This document shows positions 9,621-19,508 of a DNA stretch of 64,000 nucleotides, piece by piece. The translations under genes were made by a program, and so were the position numbers. Origin of the DNA: Gemmobacter sp. 24YEA27 (lineage in GTDB: Bacteria > Pseudomonadota > Alphaproteobacteria > Rhodobacterales > Rhodobacteraceae); the NCBI RefSeq assembly GCF_030052995.1, contig NZ_JASJPW010000001.1, forward strand, positions 186,001-250,000, read 5' to 3'. The notes under the pieces are model-generated. The model was not told the origin of the DNA, searched no databases, and worked only from the letters and a program-made list of their open reading frames with translations. Position 1 is the stretch's first letter. Every line of letters begins with the position of its first letter.

Positions 9621-11116
9621 GGGCGCGCTCCCAGCACGGTCCGGATATAGGCCTCAGGCTCCAGAAGCTGCTGCGCGGCGGTGGTGGCAAAAGTCACGAA
9701 GGGCTCAGGCATCACCCCGATCAGCACCGTCATCGCCGCCAGCACCGCCATCGGCGTCAGCATCAGCACGCGCGCGCGGGGCGAAAGCTGCGCCAGCACC
9801 GGCTCATATCCGCCGGGATGCGGCTTCCAGAAGGCGCCGGCCCAGATCTTGGTCATCGAGTAAATGGTCAGAAGCCCCACCATAAGCGCGATCCCCGCAA
9901 CCAGCCAGGCGCCTTCCTCCAGCGCGGCCCGGACCAGCAGATATTTCGCCCAGAAGCCCGAAAGCGGCGGAAAGCCCGCCAGCGAAAAGGCCGGGATCAG
10001 GAACAGGACCGCGAGGAAGGGCGCCGCCCGGTAAAGCCCGCCGATCTGCGCCAGATCAGACGCGCCGGTCAGGCGGCGCGAGACCCCGGCCACAAGGAAG
10101 AGGTTCGCCTTCACGATGATATGATGCAGCAGGTAAAACACCGCCCCCACCAGCGCGAGCGGCGTCATCAGCGCAAGGCCCAGCACCATATAGCCAATCT
10201 GGCTGACGATGTGGAAGGAAAGGATCTTGCGGAAATCGCTCTGGGCCGCCGCGCCAAGCACGCCTGTCACCATGGTCAGGCAGGCGCACCACAGAAGGAT
10301 CTCATGCGTCCAGCCCTGATCCCCGGTGAAAATCAGCGTGAAGACCCGGATCAGCGCATAGACGCCAACCTTGGTCAGAAGCCCGGCAAAAAGGGCGGAT
10401 ACCGCATAATGTGGCGTGTGATACGAGGCCGGCAGCCAGAAAAACAACGGGAAGACTGCAGCTTTCATTCCGAAGGCCAGCATGAACAGCATTGCGATCA
10501 CCGTCATCAGCCCCTGATCGGGATGCGCCGCCACCCTGCCATGCAGATCGGCCATGTTCAGCGTGCCGGTCGCGCCATAGGTCAGCCCGGCGGCGCAGAG
10601 AAACAGCGCCGTCGCGATCAGGTTCAGCGTCACATATTTCACTGCACCGTCCGTCGCGCTGCGGCTGCCTCCGATCGCCAGCAGGCCAAAGGACGAGATC
10701 AGCAGCACCTCGAACCAGACATAAAGGTTGAAAAGATCGCCGGTCAGAAAGGCGCCGGTCACACCGCCCAGCAGCGTCTGGAACAGGGTGAACCAGCCGA
10801 GCCGCGCCGAGGTCGGGCCGATTTCCGCCATGGCCCAGAGGGCGGTCGCCAGCCCGATGATCGCCGTGATCAGCACCATCGCCGCCGAGAGATAATCCGC
10901 CACCAGCGTGATCCCGAAGGGCGCAGGCCAGCCGCTCACCTGACCCGCGATCACGCCATGGTCGATCACCGTGACCAGAAGCCGGACCGCGAGCCCCAGC
11001 GAGACCAGCGCCGTCAGGACCGAGATCCAGCCCGCGCCCTTTCGATTGCGCAGGAACAGGCAGGCCCCGGCCCCGATGAACGGCGTCAGGATCGGAAGTG
11101 CGAGGATCCAGCTCAT
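9617..11116 (-). CDS. mrpD: Na+/H+ antiporter subunit D (NuoL/M/N-like)
   Basis: A 499-residue polytopic subunit homologous to the proton-pumping antiporter-like subunits of complex I. It carries the ALLTKVGVYALIR and HHIIVKANLFL motifs whose lysines line the ion path. The start at 11116 is preferred over the longer frame at 11191 because it would overlap the natural stop of mrpC as ATGA. It lies inside the mrp operon with 4-base overlaps downstream. Confidence 0.95.
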   Translation of the reverse strand: MSWILALPILTPFIGAGACLFLRNRKGAGWISVLTALVSLGLAVRLLVTVIDHGVIAGQVSGWPAPFGITLVADYLSAAMVLITAIIGLATALWAMAEIGPTSARLGWFTLFQTLLGGVTGAFLTGDLFNLYVWFEVLLISSFGLLAIGGSRSATDGAVKYVTLNLIATALFLCAAGLTYGATGTLNMADLHGRVAAHPDQGLMTVIAMLFMLAFGMKAAVFPLFFWLPASYHTPHYAVSALFAGLLTKVGVYALIRVFTLIFTGDQGWTHEILLWCACLTMVTGVLGAAAQSDFRKILSFHIVSQIGYMVLGLALMTPLALVGAVFYLLHHIIVKANLFLVAGVSRRLTGASDLAQIGGLYRAAPFLAVLFLIPAFSLAGFPPLSGFWAKYLLVRAALEEGAWLVAGIALMVGLLTIYSMTKIWAGAFWKPHPGGYEPVLAQLSPRARVLMLTPMAVLAAMTVLIGVMPEPFVTFATTAAQQLLEPEAYIRTVLGARP

Positions 11117-11480
11117 GCTTCCCCCGCGGCTCTTCCGGTTCAGCCAGACGCATCCGGTCAACCTCAAGATGGCCAAAGCTGCGATAGGCACGGATCGTCA
11201 GCGCCAGGGCGAAGGCGAAGAGACCGAAGCCAATCACGATGGCGGTCAGCAACAGCGCCTGTGGCAGCGCATTGGCCATCTCGCCGACAGGCCGCGCGCC
11301 GCCGGGTTCCAGCAGGGGCGGGCGGCCCTCGGTCAGACGTCCGGCGGCAAAAATCGCCAGATTGACCGCATTCGAAAGCAGCATCAGCCCGAACAGAAAG
11401 CGCAGCAGATTGCCCGAAAGCATCAGCCAGAGCCCGGCAGTGACCAGCGCTCCGGCCAGTATCGCAAGGATGGTTTCCAT
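11113..11480 (-). CDS. mrpC: Na+/H+ antiporter subunit C (NuoK-like), stop lost by frameshift
   Basis: A NuoK-like MrpC of about 122 residues with three helices (LLRFLFGLMLLSNAVNL and LPQALLLTAIVIGFGL are diagnostic). As written, the frame has no stop at its natural end and runs on to 10302 as nonsense antisense to nothing and out of frame with mrpD. One extra C in the plus-strand run at 11121-11125 restores the ending EEPRGEA and a TGA that overlaps the mrpD ATG. The start shares a TGATG junction with mrpB. Confidence 0.88.
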
Positions 11481-11893
11481 CAGCCGCCCGCCTTTCCGCT
11501 GTCTTCCAGCGCGAAGATCAGCGCCAGGACGCCGCCGATCACGGCCAGGAATACGCCGATATCAAACAGCAGCACCGTGGACAGCGGCAGGACCGGCAGA
11601 TCGAGCCAGATCCCCTGGAAAGGTGCTCCCCCGCTCAACGCGGCCGCAAGCCCCGCGATCAGGGCGCAAACCAGCCCGATGCCGCCCAGGCTGCGCGGAT
11701 CGATCCGCAGTATCCGGCGCGCGGCCTCCGGCCCATCGGCGAAGATCACAATCGCAAAGCCAAGCGCCGCGATCAGCCCGGCGATAAAGCCGCCGCCCGG
11801 CGCATTATGGCCGCGCAGAAGGATGTAAAGCGCAAAGCCCAGGAAAAGCGGCAACAAAAGCCGCGCGCCGGTGGCAAGGATCGGGGATCTCAT
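11480..11893 (-). CDS. mrpB: Na+/H+ antiporter subunit B
   Basis: A 137-residue MrpB (MnhB domain) with four helices and the conserved [13 protein letters not shown] segment near residue 28. It overlaps the end of mrpA by ATGA and touches mrpC at a TGATG junction. It is part of the membrane antiporter complex. Confidence 0.94.
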   Translation of the reverse strand: MRSPILATGARLLLPLFLGFALYILLRGHNAPGGGFIAGLIAALGFAIVIFADGPEAARRILRIDPRSLGGIGLVCALIAGLAAALSGGAPFQGIWLDLPVLPLSTVLLFDIGVFLAVIGGVLALIFALEDSGKAGG

Positions 11894-14108
11894 CCGCGCG
11901 CCCTCCCGATGCGGCGCTTCAGCAGCGCCCAGGCGCCAATGGCGGCCAGAAGAACCACGGTGAGCTCGCCAAAAGTGTCAAAGGCCCGGAAATCCACAAG
12001 GATCACATTCACGATGTTCAGACCATGCGCGAGGCTGTAGCTGTTTTCTTCGAAATAATCGGCAAGCTGCCGGTCCGGCGGATGCGCGGTGATCGCCAGT
12101 AGGATCAGCGTAACCGACAGACCCATAATGCCCGCGATCCCCCAATGCAGCGCGCGACGGCGGGGGCTGCGGCGCTCGGTGATTCCGGGCAGGCGCAACA
12201 GCGCGATGCCGAACAGGACGGCAGAGAGGCACTCGACCATCAGCTGCGTCACCGCCACATCCGGCGCGCCGAAGATCAGGAAGATCAGCGCGACGCCGAT
12301 CCCGACCGTGCCGATCCCGGCGATATTGGCGATGCGCGAATGCGGCGTCAGCGACAGCGCCGCCCCGCCAAGCATGAAACCCGCGATCACCCAAAGCGGC
12401 AGCGGCGCGGTGAGTTCCACCGCCAGCAGCGGACGCTTTGCCGCCAGCGTGGCAAGGATCACGAGGCCAGCCGTCAGAAAGCTCAGCGTGAGGTAGTGGC
12501 TCAGCCTGCCGGACTGGATCACCCGGGTCAGGAACGTGGCGAAACCGGCGAGGCCCGCAAGCAACCGGTCCCAGCAGCGGTCCGCAAAGGAAAGGCCGGT
12601 CCCGCGCGCCAGAAGACGCGGCGCGGCCAGGAACAGCCCCCCCCCAGCCCGAACGTCGCAAGGCTGAGCGCCAGCGGCAGGTTGACCCCGGCCCAGAGAT
12701 GCAGCTCTGCCGCCGGAGCCGCGCCAAATCCCATGACCGCCGCGTCCAGCAACGGCTGCAACAGGCCAGGCATCAGCCCGAAGACGAGCCCCGCCCCCCC
12801 AAGCACGACCGGGCCGGCCAGCATCTGCCAGCCTGCCTCATGCGGCTCTCGCGGCAAGGGCCCGGGCGGCGCCCCCCAGAAGGGTCGCAGCGCCACCACG
12901 CCCGCCACCGCAAAGATCAGCGCATTCGAGGCCAGCAGCGGCAGCACCAGCCAGGGCGTGACCCCGGCATAAAGCAGCTCTTTCCCGATCCAGCCAAGGA
13001 AGGGCGGCAGGCCTGCCATCGAGACCGCAGCCAGAAGCGCCGAAACCGCGGTCAGCGGCATTGCCCGCCGCAAACCGCGCAAGGCTGTCACATCGCGGCT
13101 GCCGGTGCCATGATCCACCGCGCCCACCACCATGAACAGCGCCGCCTTGTAAAGCGCATGCACGATCAGGAAGGTCAGCGCCGCCGTCAGGGCCACACCC
13201 GACCCCTGCGCCAGAAAGAGCACCAGCACACCCAGAGCCATCAGCGTCGTCCAGGCCAGGGCCTGTTTCAGATCGCGCTGGCGGATCGCGATGACCGAGG
13301 CAAAAAGCGCCGTCGCGCCGCCGGCCAGGGTCAGTGTGATCTCCCATGCCCCGGTGCCAGAGAGCGCCGGATGCAGCCGCGCCAGCAGATAGACCCCTGC
13401 CTTCACCATGGTCGCGGAATGGAGATAGGCCGAAACCGGGGTCGGTGCCGCCATGGCATTGGGCAGCCAGAAATGGAACGGGATCTGCGCAGATTTGGTG
13501 AATGCCCCCAAAAGCACCAGCGTCAGGATCGCGCCATAAAGCGGGCTGGTCTGCAATCCCCCGCCTTGCAGGATCACCGCGAGATCATAGCTCCCCGCAG
13601 CGAAGCCGATCAGGATGAACCCGGCCAGCAATGCCAGCCCGCCGCCCGCCGTGACCAGCATCGCCTGGAGCGCATTGCGGCGCGCCTTCGGGTCGTCATG
13701 GCTGAAGCCGATCAGCAGGTAAGAGGTGAGCGAGGTCAGCTCCCAGAACACGAATAACGTGATCAGGTCGCGCGCCAGCACCAGCCCCAGCATCGAAAGC
13801 ATGAAGAGAAACAGGAAGAGCACAAAGCGCCCGAATTGCGGATGGTTGCCCATATAGCCGGTGGCATAGAGGAAGATCAGCCCGCCGATCCCGGTGATCA
13901 GCGCGGCAAAGATCAGTGCCAGCGGGTCAAGCATGAAAGACAGCCCGATCCCGAGCGAGGGCACCCAGGCCAGATCGAACAGGACCGCGCCGGTTGTGAG
14001 GACCGCTCCTGCCAGGGCAAAGAGCACCGCAAACAGCGCGAAAGCGACAGTTGCTGCCAGATAGCCCGCCGCCCGGGACAGGGAGAAACCGCTTTTGTCT
14101 TGCGCCAT
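11890..14108 (-). CDS. mrpA: Na+/H+ antiporter subunit A (NuoL-like), frameshifted
   Basis: The largest Mrp subunit. The N-terminal 480 residues are NuoL-like ([42 protein letters not shown]), and the C-terminal part is an MbhD/MbhE-like domain ([23 protein letters not shown]). As written the two parts are in different frames, meeting at a run of nine C on the plus strand (12637-12645). Ten C (or seven) gives one protein of about 739 residues. A GGAGGGGGAGG site precedes the start at 14108. The N terminus is about one helix shorter than many MrpA. Confidence 0.9.
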
Positions 14109-14194
14109 GGCCTCCCCCTCCGGTTACCGCCTCCGGTCACTCAGTCGATACAGGCGGTCACCCGAAGAGAGAAATAGAAATCTGCGGCCGTCAT

Positions 14195-14211
14195 TATAGT
14201 TTTAAACTATA
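14195..14211. promoter_or_regulatory. Palindrome upstream of mrpA
   Basis: TATAGTTT and AAACTATA form a perfect 8-bp inverted repeat around one base, 87 bases ahead of the mrpA start in an otherwise GC-rich area. It could be an operator or part of the promoter. No regulator gene is adjacent, so this is inference from position. Confidence 0.4.
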
Positions 14212-14230
14212 AGAGAAGGGCAGTATCAAA

Positions 14231-14262
14231 GAAAAATGCCCGCACCTTTCGGCACGGGCATT
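14231..14262 (-). terminator. Rho-independent terminator after rpsO
   Basis: On the minus strand a 12-bp stem with two G-U pairs and a GAAA tetraloop is followed by TTTTTCTTT. It separates rpsO from the mrp operon. Confidence 0.88.
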
Positions 14263-14309
14263 CTTGTGACACAGACACGACCGGTGAAACCGGGCGCTGT
14301 GGCAAAACC

Positions 14310-14579
14310 TCAGCGACGCAGGCCGAGGCGCGCGATCAGCGAGCTGTAACGCGCTTCGTCTTTGGCTTTCAGATAGTCCAGCAGCTTGCGGCGCTGCGCG
14401 ACGAGCATAAGCAGACCACGACGCGAGTGGTTGTCTTTCTTATGCGTTTTGAAATGCTCGGTCAGGGTCGCGATGCGCGAGGACAGGATGGAAACCTGCA
14501 CTTCGGGCGAACCGGTATCACCAGCTTTGGTCGCGTATTCCTTGATCAGGCGGGCTTTTTCTTCGACGGTGATCGACAT
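14310..14579 (-). CDS. rpsO: 30S ribosomal protein S15
   Basis: An 89-residue S15 of standard length, which binds 16S rRNA early in assembly of the small-subunit platform. Family features are [16 protein letters not shown], the [15 protein letters not shown] block and KLLDYL. The start at 14579 has AAAGGAG upstream; the frame is open further out to 14765 but that part is not S15. It is followed by its own terminator. Its usual downstream partner pnp is not adjacent. Confidence 0.97.
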   Translation of the reverse strand: MSITVEEKARLIKEYATKAGDTGSPEVQVSILSSRIATLTEHFKTHKKDNHSRRGLLMLVAQRRKLLDYLKAKDEARYSSLIARLGLRR

Positions 14580-14825
14580 CGGATGCTCCTTTCGGTGTTG
14601 CGAGAGACGGCACAAGCCGGGATGTCGTCCAGCAGGGCCCTTACACCCCGGCAGGGAAAACCGCTGCAGGGGATGCGCTCCTATACGGGGATTCGGCGCA
14701 AAAGGAAAGCCCCTGGCGCTGTCGGCGGCAAGGCGTATCGGATCAGGTCTGGGCCTGTCCCGCACCGGCCGACCCCGCCCGGTCAGAGCGAATCCGGAAA
14801 CGGATCGCGTCGGATTTTTTACAAC
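14580..14825. other. Intergenic region between rpsO and the RTX gene, rpsO side
   Basis: This holds the rpsO promoter region and ribosome site; no gene is seen. It turns AT-rich near 14810. Confidence 0.4.
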
Positions 14826-14926
14826 TTAACCAAAACATCTTCTATGAGGATACCCCCCTTGCGTGGTATGAATTAGTCAGGAAGTTTTCATATGCATCAG
14901 ATGGTTAACGTGAAAAATGGTTAACG
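14826..14926 (+). promoter_or_regulatory. Cluster of CtrA-like sites ahead of the RTX gene
   Basis: Three TTAACCA-type elements occur in the AT-rich region before the RTX gene: TTAACCAA at 14826-14833 on the plus strand, and ATGGTTAA (reverse of TTAACCAT) at 14901-14908 and again at 14917-14924. The last two lie in a direct repeat ATGGTTAACG 16 bases apart. TTAACCAT is the classical half-site of the cell-cycle/motility regulator CtrA. Spacing is not the textbook TTAA-N7-TTAA, so binding is inferred. Confidence 0.5.
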
Positions 14927-14958
14927 CCCCCATGGGGTCAGCCATGTGAGGTGAGACA

Positions 14959-16278
14959 ATGCTGGGCCTATTGGGATTGTTGGGGGCGGTGTTTGCCGGT
15001 GCTTTGATTGAGGGCATTTCTGCCCGCAGCACGGACGAAGAGGATGAGTCCGAAAACCAGGACAGCCAGGGCGATCCTCAGACCGGTCACGGCAATCTGC
15101 TGGATGATCCGGATGACGCGACCCAGACCGACCCCTTCCACGGCCTGAACCCTTTCCGCGCGGGCGGCACCCATGGCGGCGGCTGGACAGGAGGCATCAC
15201 GCCTTCGGGCAGCGGCAGCGAAAACGGTACTCAATCCGGTTACACGCCCGGGGCTGGCCTGAACGGCAGCGCAACGGGCAGCCACACAGACGACCCCACA
15301 GATGGCGGCTCCGATGAAACCGACACCGGCTTTGAAGATGGCCATGTCCCAGAGGATGGCCCCCCTGTCGCTGATCCCCCGATCGTTGAACCCTTGCCGG
15401 ATAATACGGGTGGCACCGACGCCGACACGGGCACGGGCAATCCCGACGGTTCCGGAACCGGGCCAGGCCCGGTCTCGCCGCAGCCTGTGCCGGTCACCGG
15501 CACGACCGGAGACGATCTGCTGGACGGCAGCGACAGCGATGATCTGATCCGGGGCGAAGATGGCAATGATCAGATCAACGCCCGCGATGGCGATGACACG
15601 GTCTATGGCGGCAATGGCAATGACATCGTCAATGCCGGAGCCGGCAATGATCTCGTCCTTGGCGGTGCCGGCAACGACGAATTGCATGGTGATACGGGCG
15701 ATGACACGCTCGACGGCGGCGATGGCGATGACCAGCTGATGGGGCATGAAGGCGACGATCTGCTCCAGGGCGGCGCCGGCAATGACACGCTGCTGGGCGG
15801 TGAGGGCGATGACAGCCTTTATGGCGAAGAGGGCGATGACTGGCTCTGGGGCGGCGAGGGCGACGATCAGATGGTCGGCGGAGCGGGTTCGGATACGCTG
15901 GATGGCGGCGCCGGAAATGATACACTCTGGGGCGCCTTCCCCGAGGGGGACGATGGCGAAGTCGACTTCCTCAATGGTGGTGACGGCGATGATGTGATCC
16001 ATCTCGGCGCGGGTGATTATGGCAATGGTGGCGCGGGATCTGACAGCTTCGTCCTGACGCAATGGCTGGGTGAAGGCGGCTTCGCGACCATCACCGATTA
16101 CGACCCGCAGGATGATGAGATCGTGCTGGTCTATGACCCCGCCGCCCATGTCTCGCCCGCAGTCTCGGTGACGCAAAGCGCGACCGGCGGCTCATCCCTG
16201 ATCAGCATCGACGGCTTTGTCGTGGCCGAGGTGAATGGCCAGATCGACCCGTCCGAAATCAGGCTGCTCGCTGCCTGA
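14959..16278 (+). CDS. RTX-type calcium-binding secreted protein
   Basis: A 439-residue acidic protein. It has one N-terminal hydrophobic segment (residues 1-18, LGLLGLLGAVFAGALIEG), a long Asp/Gly/Thr/Pro-rich disordered region to about residue 180, then about ten GGxGxDxLx nonapeptide repeats (about 185-340), and a C-terminal DSFVLTQW...TDYDPQDDEIVL region typical of RTX proteins exported by type I secretion. Such repeats fold as a beta-roll on binding Ca2+. No catalytic domain is present. A GAGGTGAG ribosome site precedes the start. It sits alone, inserted between rpsO and truB and opposite to both. Confidence 0.88.
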   Translation: MLGLLGLLGAVFAGALIEGISARSTDEEDESENQDSQGDPQTGHGNLLDDPDDATQTDPFHGLNPFRAGGTHGGGWTGGITPSGSGSENGTQSGYTPGAGLNGSATGSHTDDPTDGGSDETDTGFEDGHVPEDGPPVADPPIVEPLPDNTGGTDADTGTGNPDGSGTGPGPVSPQPVPVTGTTGDDLLDGSDSDDLIRGEDGNDQINARDGDDTVYGGNGNDIVNAGAGNDLVLGGAGNDELHGDTGDDTLDGGDGDDQLMGHEGDDLLQGGAGNDTLLGGEGDDSLYGEEGDDWLWGGEGDDQMVGGAGSDTLDGGAGNDTLWGAFPEGDDGEVDFLNGGDGDDVIHLGAGDYGNGGAGSDSFVLTQWLGEGGFATITDYDPQDDEIVLVYDPAAHVSPAVSVTQSATGGSSLISIDGFVVAEVNGQIDPSEIRLLAA

Positions 16279-16326
16279 TCCGGCACGGCGCTGCAGGAAC
16301 CAGAGAAGGCAGAGGCGAAAAATCAA

Positions 16327-16353
16327 AGGGCGGCCAGATCGGCCGCCCTGTTT
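16327..16353. terminator. Terminator between the RTX gene and truB (convergent)
   Basis: A perfect 9-bp stem (16327-16335 with 16341-16349), a 5-base loop, GTTT on the right and AAA on the left; it may serve both directions. Confidence 0.8.
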
Positions 16354-16392
16354 CAGTGTCGCAGCCGTACCGCGAAAATCAGAGCCCGCGCG

Positions 16393-17295
16393 TCAAAGAT
16401 TGAACACGCGCGACGGGTGCAGTTCACCGCCCATATAGCGGCCAAGCGCCAGCGCCTTGCCGTCAAAGCTCGCCCAGGCCTCATCGCCATAGTCGATATG
16501 GCCCAGCACCTGCCCCGGATTGCCGTTCTTCAGCCGCACCGCCCCTTCCGCCGTCGCCTTCAGCTCTGGCAGATCCGCCAGCGCGAGTTCGAGCGGCGCC
16601 AGCAAAGCGTCGATCCCGTCTTGCCGCGCCAGCTCCTCGATCTGCGCCATCGTGACCCCTTCAGCCGCCTCGAACGGGCCCGACCATTCGCGCCTGAGCC
16701 AGGCCACGTGCCCCAGACAGCCAAGCGCCCGGCCAAGATCGCGCGCAATGGCGCGCACATAGCCGCCCTTGCCACAGACCATTTCCAGGTCTGCGTGATC
16801 GGCATCGGGTCGCCCCAGCAGCATAAGGCTGTCGACCCAAAGCGGCCGCGCCGCGAGATCCATCTCGATCCCCTCGCGGGCAAGGTCATAGGCACGCTCG
16901 CCATCGACCTTGACTGCGGAAACCTGTGGCGGCACCTGCAGGATCTCGCCGCGAAACGCGGCCAGCGCCGCCTCGATTTCGCCATCCGCAGGCCGCGCAA
17001 GCGAAGTCGCGATCACCGCACCGCTGGCATCATCGGTTGCAGTCGCGGCCCCGAATACCACCCGGAACCGATAGCATTTCAGCGCATCCGCCACCACCGG
17101 CACGCATTTGGTGGCCTCGCCCAGAGCAACCGCCAGCAGCCCCGTCGCATCCGGATCCAGCGTGCCGGCATGGCCGGCTTTTTGGGCCTGAAAGGCCCAT
17201 TTCACCTTGTTGACCACATCGGTCGAGCCAATGCCCGCAGGCTTGTCGACGATCACCCAGCCGGAAACCGGGCGGCCTTTGCGCGTTTTCGCCAT
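16393..17295 (-). CDS. truB: tRNA pseudouridine(55) synthase
   Basis: A 300-residue TruB that converts U55 of the T-loop in tRNA to pseudouridine. The catalytic Asp is D47 in [12 protein letters not shown]; the family segments [10 protein letters not shown] at the N terminus and [15 protein letters not shown] in the middle are present. It lies 3 bases after the DUF2233 gene, itself overlapping rbfA, so rbfA, the DUF2233 gene and truB form one unit. Confidence 0.96.
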   Translation of the reverse strand: MAKTRKGRPVSGWVIVDKPAGIGSTDVVNKVKWAFQAQKAGHAGTLDPDATGLLAVALGEATKCVPVVADALKCYRFRVVFGAATATDDASGAVIATSLARPADGEIEAALAAFRGEILQVPPQVSAVKVDGERAYDLAREGIEMDLAARPLWVDSLMLLGRPDADHADLEMVCGKGGYVRAIARDLGRALGCLGHVAWLRREWSGPFEAAEGVTMAQIEELARQDGIDALLAPLELALADLPELKATAEGAVRLKNGNPGQVLGHIDYGDEAWASFDGKALALGRYMGGELHPSRVFNL

Positions 17296-17298
17296 TGA

Positions 17299-18045
17299 TT
17301 AGTCCTGTGCCTGACCCGAATCGATCACGGTGCCGACAATCGGCCCCATCGCGAAGCCGCCGTCATGGCGTCCCAGTTCGGGCGCGTAAAGCCGCGAAAT
17401 ATTGCCGTCGAAATAAAGCGCATCCGTCAGCCCGAGATGGTCGCGGAAAAACCGCGCGAACTGGTGGAAATTGACGGCGCGGTCGCTCATCACGAAGACT
17501 GCCTTCGTCCCCGCGGCATCGACGCCGACGCCATTGCGGATATAGGTCGAATCGCTGTTTTCCAGAAAGCGCGGATGCAGCTTGCCATTGATCACCAGCA
17601 TCGGCCCCGACTGCGTCGCATAGCGGCAATTGCCCCGCAGGGGCTCGAACTGACGGCTGTCGGTGATGTTGAAACTGCCATCCGCCCAGCAAAACACCCC
17701 ATTTGGCAGCAGGCCGAAATTCCCCGGCCCCTCGGCGGTGACGATGGCATGTTTCTCTTCGCCGCCCTCGATATAAAGCCCGACGGGCGAGCGGTCGCGA
17801 TGATACATGCCTGCATTCATCGCGAATCCAAGCGTCTTGCCCTCGGCCGCCAAAGCCTGGTCCACCGCGCGGAACGAGCCGAGATTACCCCTGGGGCCGT
17901 CCAGAAACAGCCGCAGATCATCCGCTGCCGTCACTTCGCAAAGACTGAAAGGCACGCCCTCGAACATATCCTGGCGGCAGGCCGAGGCCGATGCGGCAGC
18001 CGCACCCGATATCAGCACCACCAGGGCCGCGAGGAGGCGGATCAC
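17299..18045 (-). CDS. Phosphodiester glycosidase-family (DUF2233) exported protein
   Basis: A 248-residue protein with a signal peptide (about residues 1-22, ending ASASA before CRQ). The domain matches the NAGPA/DUF2233 phosphodiester glycosidase family: [28 protein letters not shown] and [10 protein letters not shown]. The family cleaves sugar-phosphodiester caps; its bacterial substrates are mostly unknown. It is coupled to rbfA by a 4-base overlap and precedes truB by 3 bases, an unusual place for an exported enzyme between two RNA-maturation genes. Confidence 0.85.
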   Translation of the reverse strand: MIRLLAALVVLISGAAAASASACRQDMFEGVPFSLCEVTAADDLRLFLDGPRGNLGSFRAVDQALAAEGKTLGFAMNAGMYHRDRSPVGLYIEGGEEKHAIVTAEGPGNFGLLPNGVFCWADGSFNITDSRQFEPLRGNCRYATQSGPMLVINGKLHPRFLENSDSTYIRNGVGVDAAGTKAVFVMSDRAVNFHQFARFFRDHLGLTDALYFDGNISRLYAPELGRHDGGFAMGPIVGTVIDSGQAQD

Positions 18046-18482
18046 GCCTCGTCCTCCCCGGCCCCTTCCTGATCTTTGCTCTCGATATCGCGCTGCACTT
18101 TCGGATCCGCGAACAGCCGCCGCGTCTCGTCAAGCCGGTCATAGGTCTCGTCCGGGCGGAACCGCAGATCCGGCGCGTATTTCAGCGTCAGCCCGGCCGC
18201 GACCCGGTGGCGCAGCTCGCCCCGGTGCTTTGCCAGCAGCTTCACCGCCTCATCAACCGGCGCCGTGCCCAGAAGCGGCATGACATAAACCGTCGCCACC
18301 TTGAGATCGGTCGAAAGCGAGACCTCGCCGACGGTGATCGGCATAGCATTCAGCTCCGGGTCGTGGATCTCGCCCCGGTTCAGAACATCGGAAAGGGTAC
18401 GTCGGATCAGTTCGCCGACCCGCAGCTGACGCTGGGACGGCCCCTGACCGGAGGATATGCGTTTTGTGGCCATGACCCGCAT
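18042..18482 (-). CDS. rbfA: Ribosome-binding factor A
   Basis: A 146-residue RbfA, a KH-fold factor needed for 16S rRNA 5'-end maturation and cold growth. Features are [17 protein letters not shown], the [20 protein letters not shown] core and [14 protein letters not shown]. The ATG at 18482 is chosen over that at 18473 because a GGAAAGGG element stands just upstream. The acidic tail ([13 protein letters not shown]) is an alphaproteobacterial extension. Confidence 0.95.
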   Translation of the reverse strand: MRVMATKRISSGQGPSQRQLRVGELIRRTLSDVLNRGEIHDPELNAMPITVGEVSLSTDLKVATVYVMPLLGTAPVDEAVKLLAKHRGELRHRVAAGLTLKYAPDLRFRPDETYDRLDETRRLFADPKVQRDIESKDQEGAGEDEA

Positions 18483-18572
18483 TTAAGCCCTTTCCGTCCG
18501 CCCCGCAACGGGCAGGGTTTCAACCGCGCGCGCGCGGCGCTAAACCACGGCTTGAAACCGCTGGAGGAAATC

Positions 18573-19382
18573 ATGAGCGATCTGCCGGGTATTGTCGTCA
18601 CGGGTGTGTCGGGCCGCATGGGGCAGATGCTGGTGAAGACCATTCAGGCCAGCGGCAAGGCGCGCCTTGTCGCCGGGGTCGAGCGCGAGGGCAGTCTCTG
18701 GATCGGCCGCGATCTTGGCGAATGCATGGGCGGCCAGCCGAATGGCATCATCGTGACCGATGACCCGGTCGAGGCCTTCGCCAAAGCCCAGGGCGTGATC
18801 GACTTCACCTCGCCCGCAGCCACGGTGGAATTTGCCGGCCTCGCCGCCCAGGCCCGCGCGGTGCATGTCATCGGCACCACAGGGCTCAGCGATGCGGATA
18901 TTGCGAAACTCGGCGCGGCGGCGCGCCATGCGGTGATCATCCGCGCCGGCAATATGAGCCTTGGCGTCAATCTTCTGACCGGGCTTGCGCGCAAGGTTGC
19001 AGCGGCGCTGGATGAAGACTGGGATATCGAGGTGGTCGAAGCGCATCACCGCCACAAGGTCGACGCGCCGTCCGGCACGGCGCTGATGCTGGGCGAGGCC
19101 GCCGCAGAAGGCAGAGGAAAAAGCCTGGCTGAGCTGCGCACCCCTGCCCGCGAAGGCATCACCGGCGCCCGCAGCCGTGGCACGATCGGTTTTTCAGCGA
19201 TCCGGGGCGGCGATGTCGTCGGGGAACATGATGTAATCTTTGCCGCCGACGGCGAACGCATCGTGCTGCGCCACCTTGCCACGGACCGCTCGATCTTCGC
19301 CCGGGGCGCATTGCGCGCCGTCCTCTGGGGGCAGGGCAAAAAGCCTGGCCATTATGACATGGCGGATGTGCTGGGTCTTTGA
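18573..19382 (+). CDS. dapB: 4-hydroxy-tetrahydrodipicolinate reductase
   Basis: A 269-residue DapB for lysine and diaminopimelate synthesis, reducing the dapA product with NAD(P)H. It has the Rossmann loop [10 protein letters not shown], the catalytic motif [16 protein letters not shown], and [19 protein letters not shown] lies 8 bases before the start. It is divergent from rbfA with a 90-base promoter region between. Confidence 0.97.
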   Translation: MSDLPGIVVTGVSGRMGQMLVKTIQASGKARLVAGVEREGSLWIGRDLGECMGGQPNGIIVTDDPVEAFAKAQGVIDFTSPAATVEFAGLAAQARAVHVIGTTGLSDADIAKLGAAARHAVIIRAGNMSLGVNLLTGLARKVAAALDEDWDIEVVEAHHRHKVDAPSGTALMLGEAAAEGRGKSLAELRTPAREGITGARSRGTIGFSAIRGGDVVGEHDVIFAADGERIVLRHLATDRSIFARGALRAVLWGQGKKPGHYDMADVLGL

Positions 19383-19508
19383 TCCGGCCCCGCTTTAAAT
19401 GCGGCGTGCCAGCTTCCTCCTGAGCTGAAACTCCGTCGCAGGGCGCTCCCGCATCCAGCCGCCAGCGCTCTGCCGATCAGATGTGAACGGGGTCAGAAGT
19501 GAATCGGG
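19383..19508. other. Short gene-free spacer with a small tandem repeat
   Basis: No gene. Near 19487-19518 the string GGGTCAGAA occurs twice in a near-repeat of about 16 bases; no function is assigned. dapB has no clear terminator here. Confidence 0.3.

Noticed and set aside
10302..11112. Extension of the mrpC frame by about 270 codons
   Set aside because: Out of frame over mrpD and without similarity to anything. It arises from the missing base at 11121-11125.
9425..11365. 646-codon plus-strand frame opposite the mrp genes
   Set aside because: A low-complexity Arg/Gln/His-rich shadow of mrpD and mrpC.
12637..12645. Programmed ribosomal frameshift in mrpA
   Set aside because: No stimulatory structure was seen, and six other genes have the same one-base deficit, so an error is the simpler cause. 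It is kept only as a low-interest alternative.
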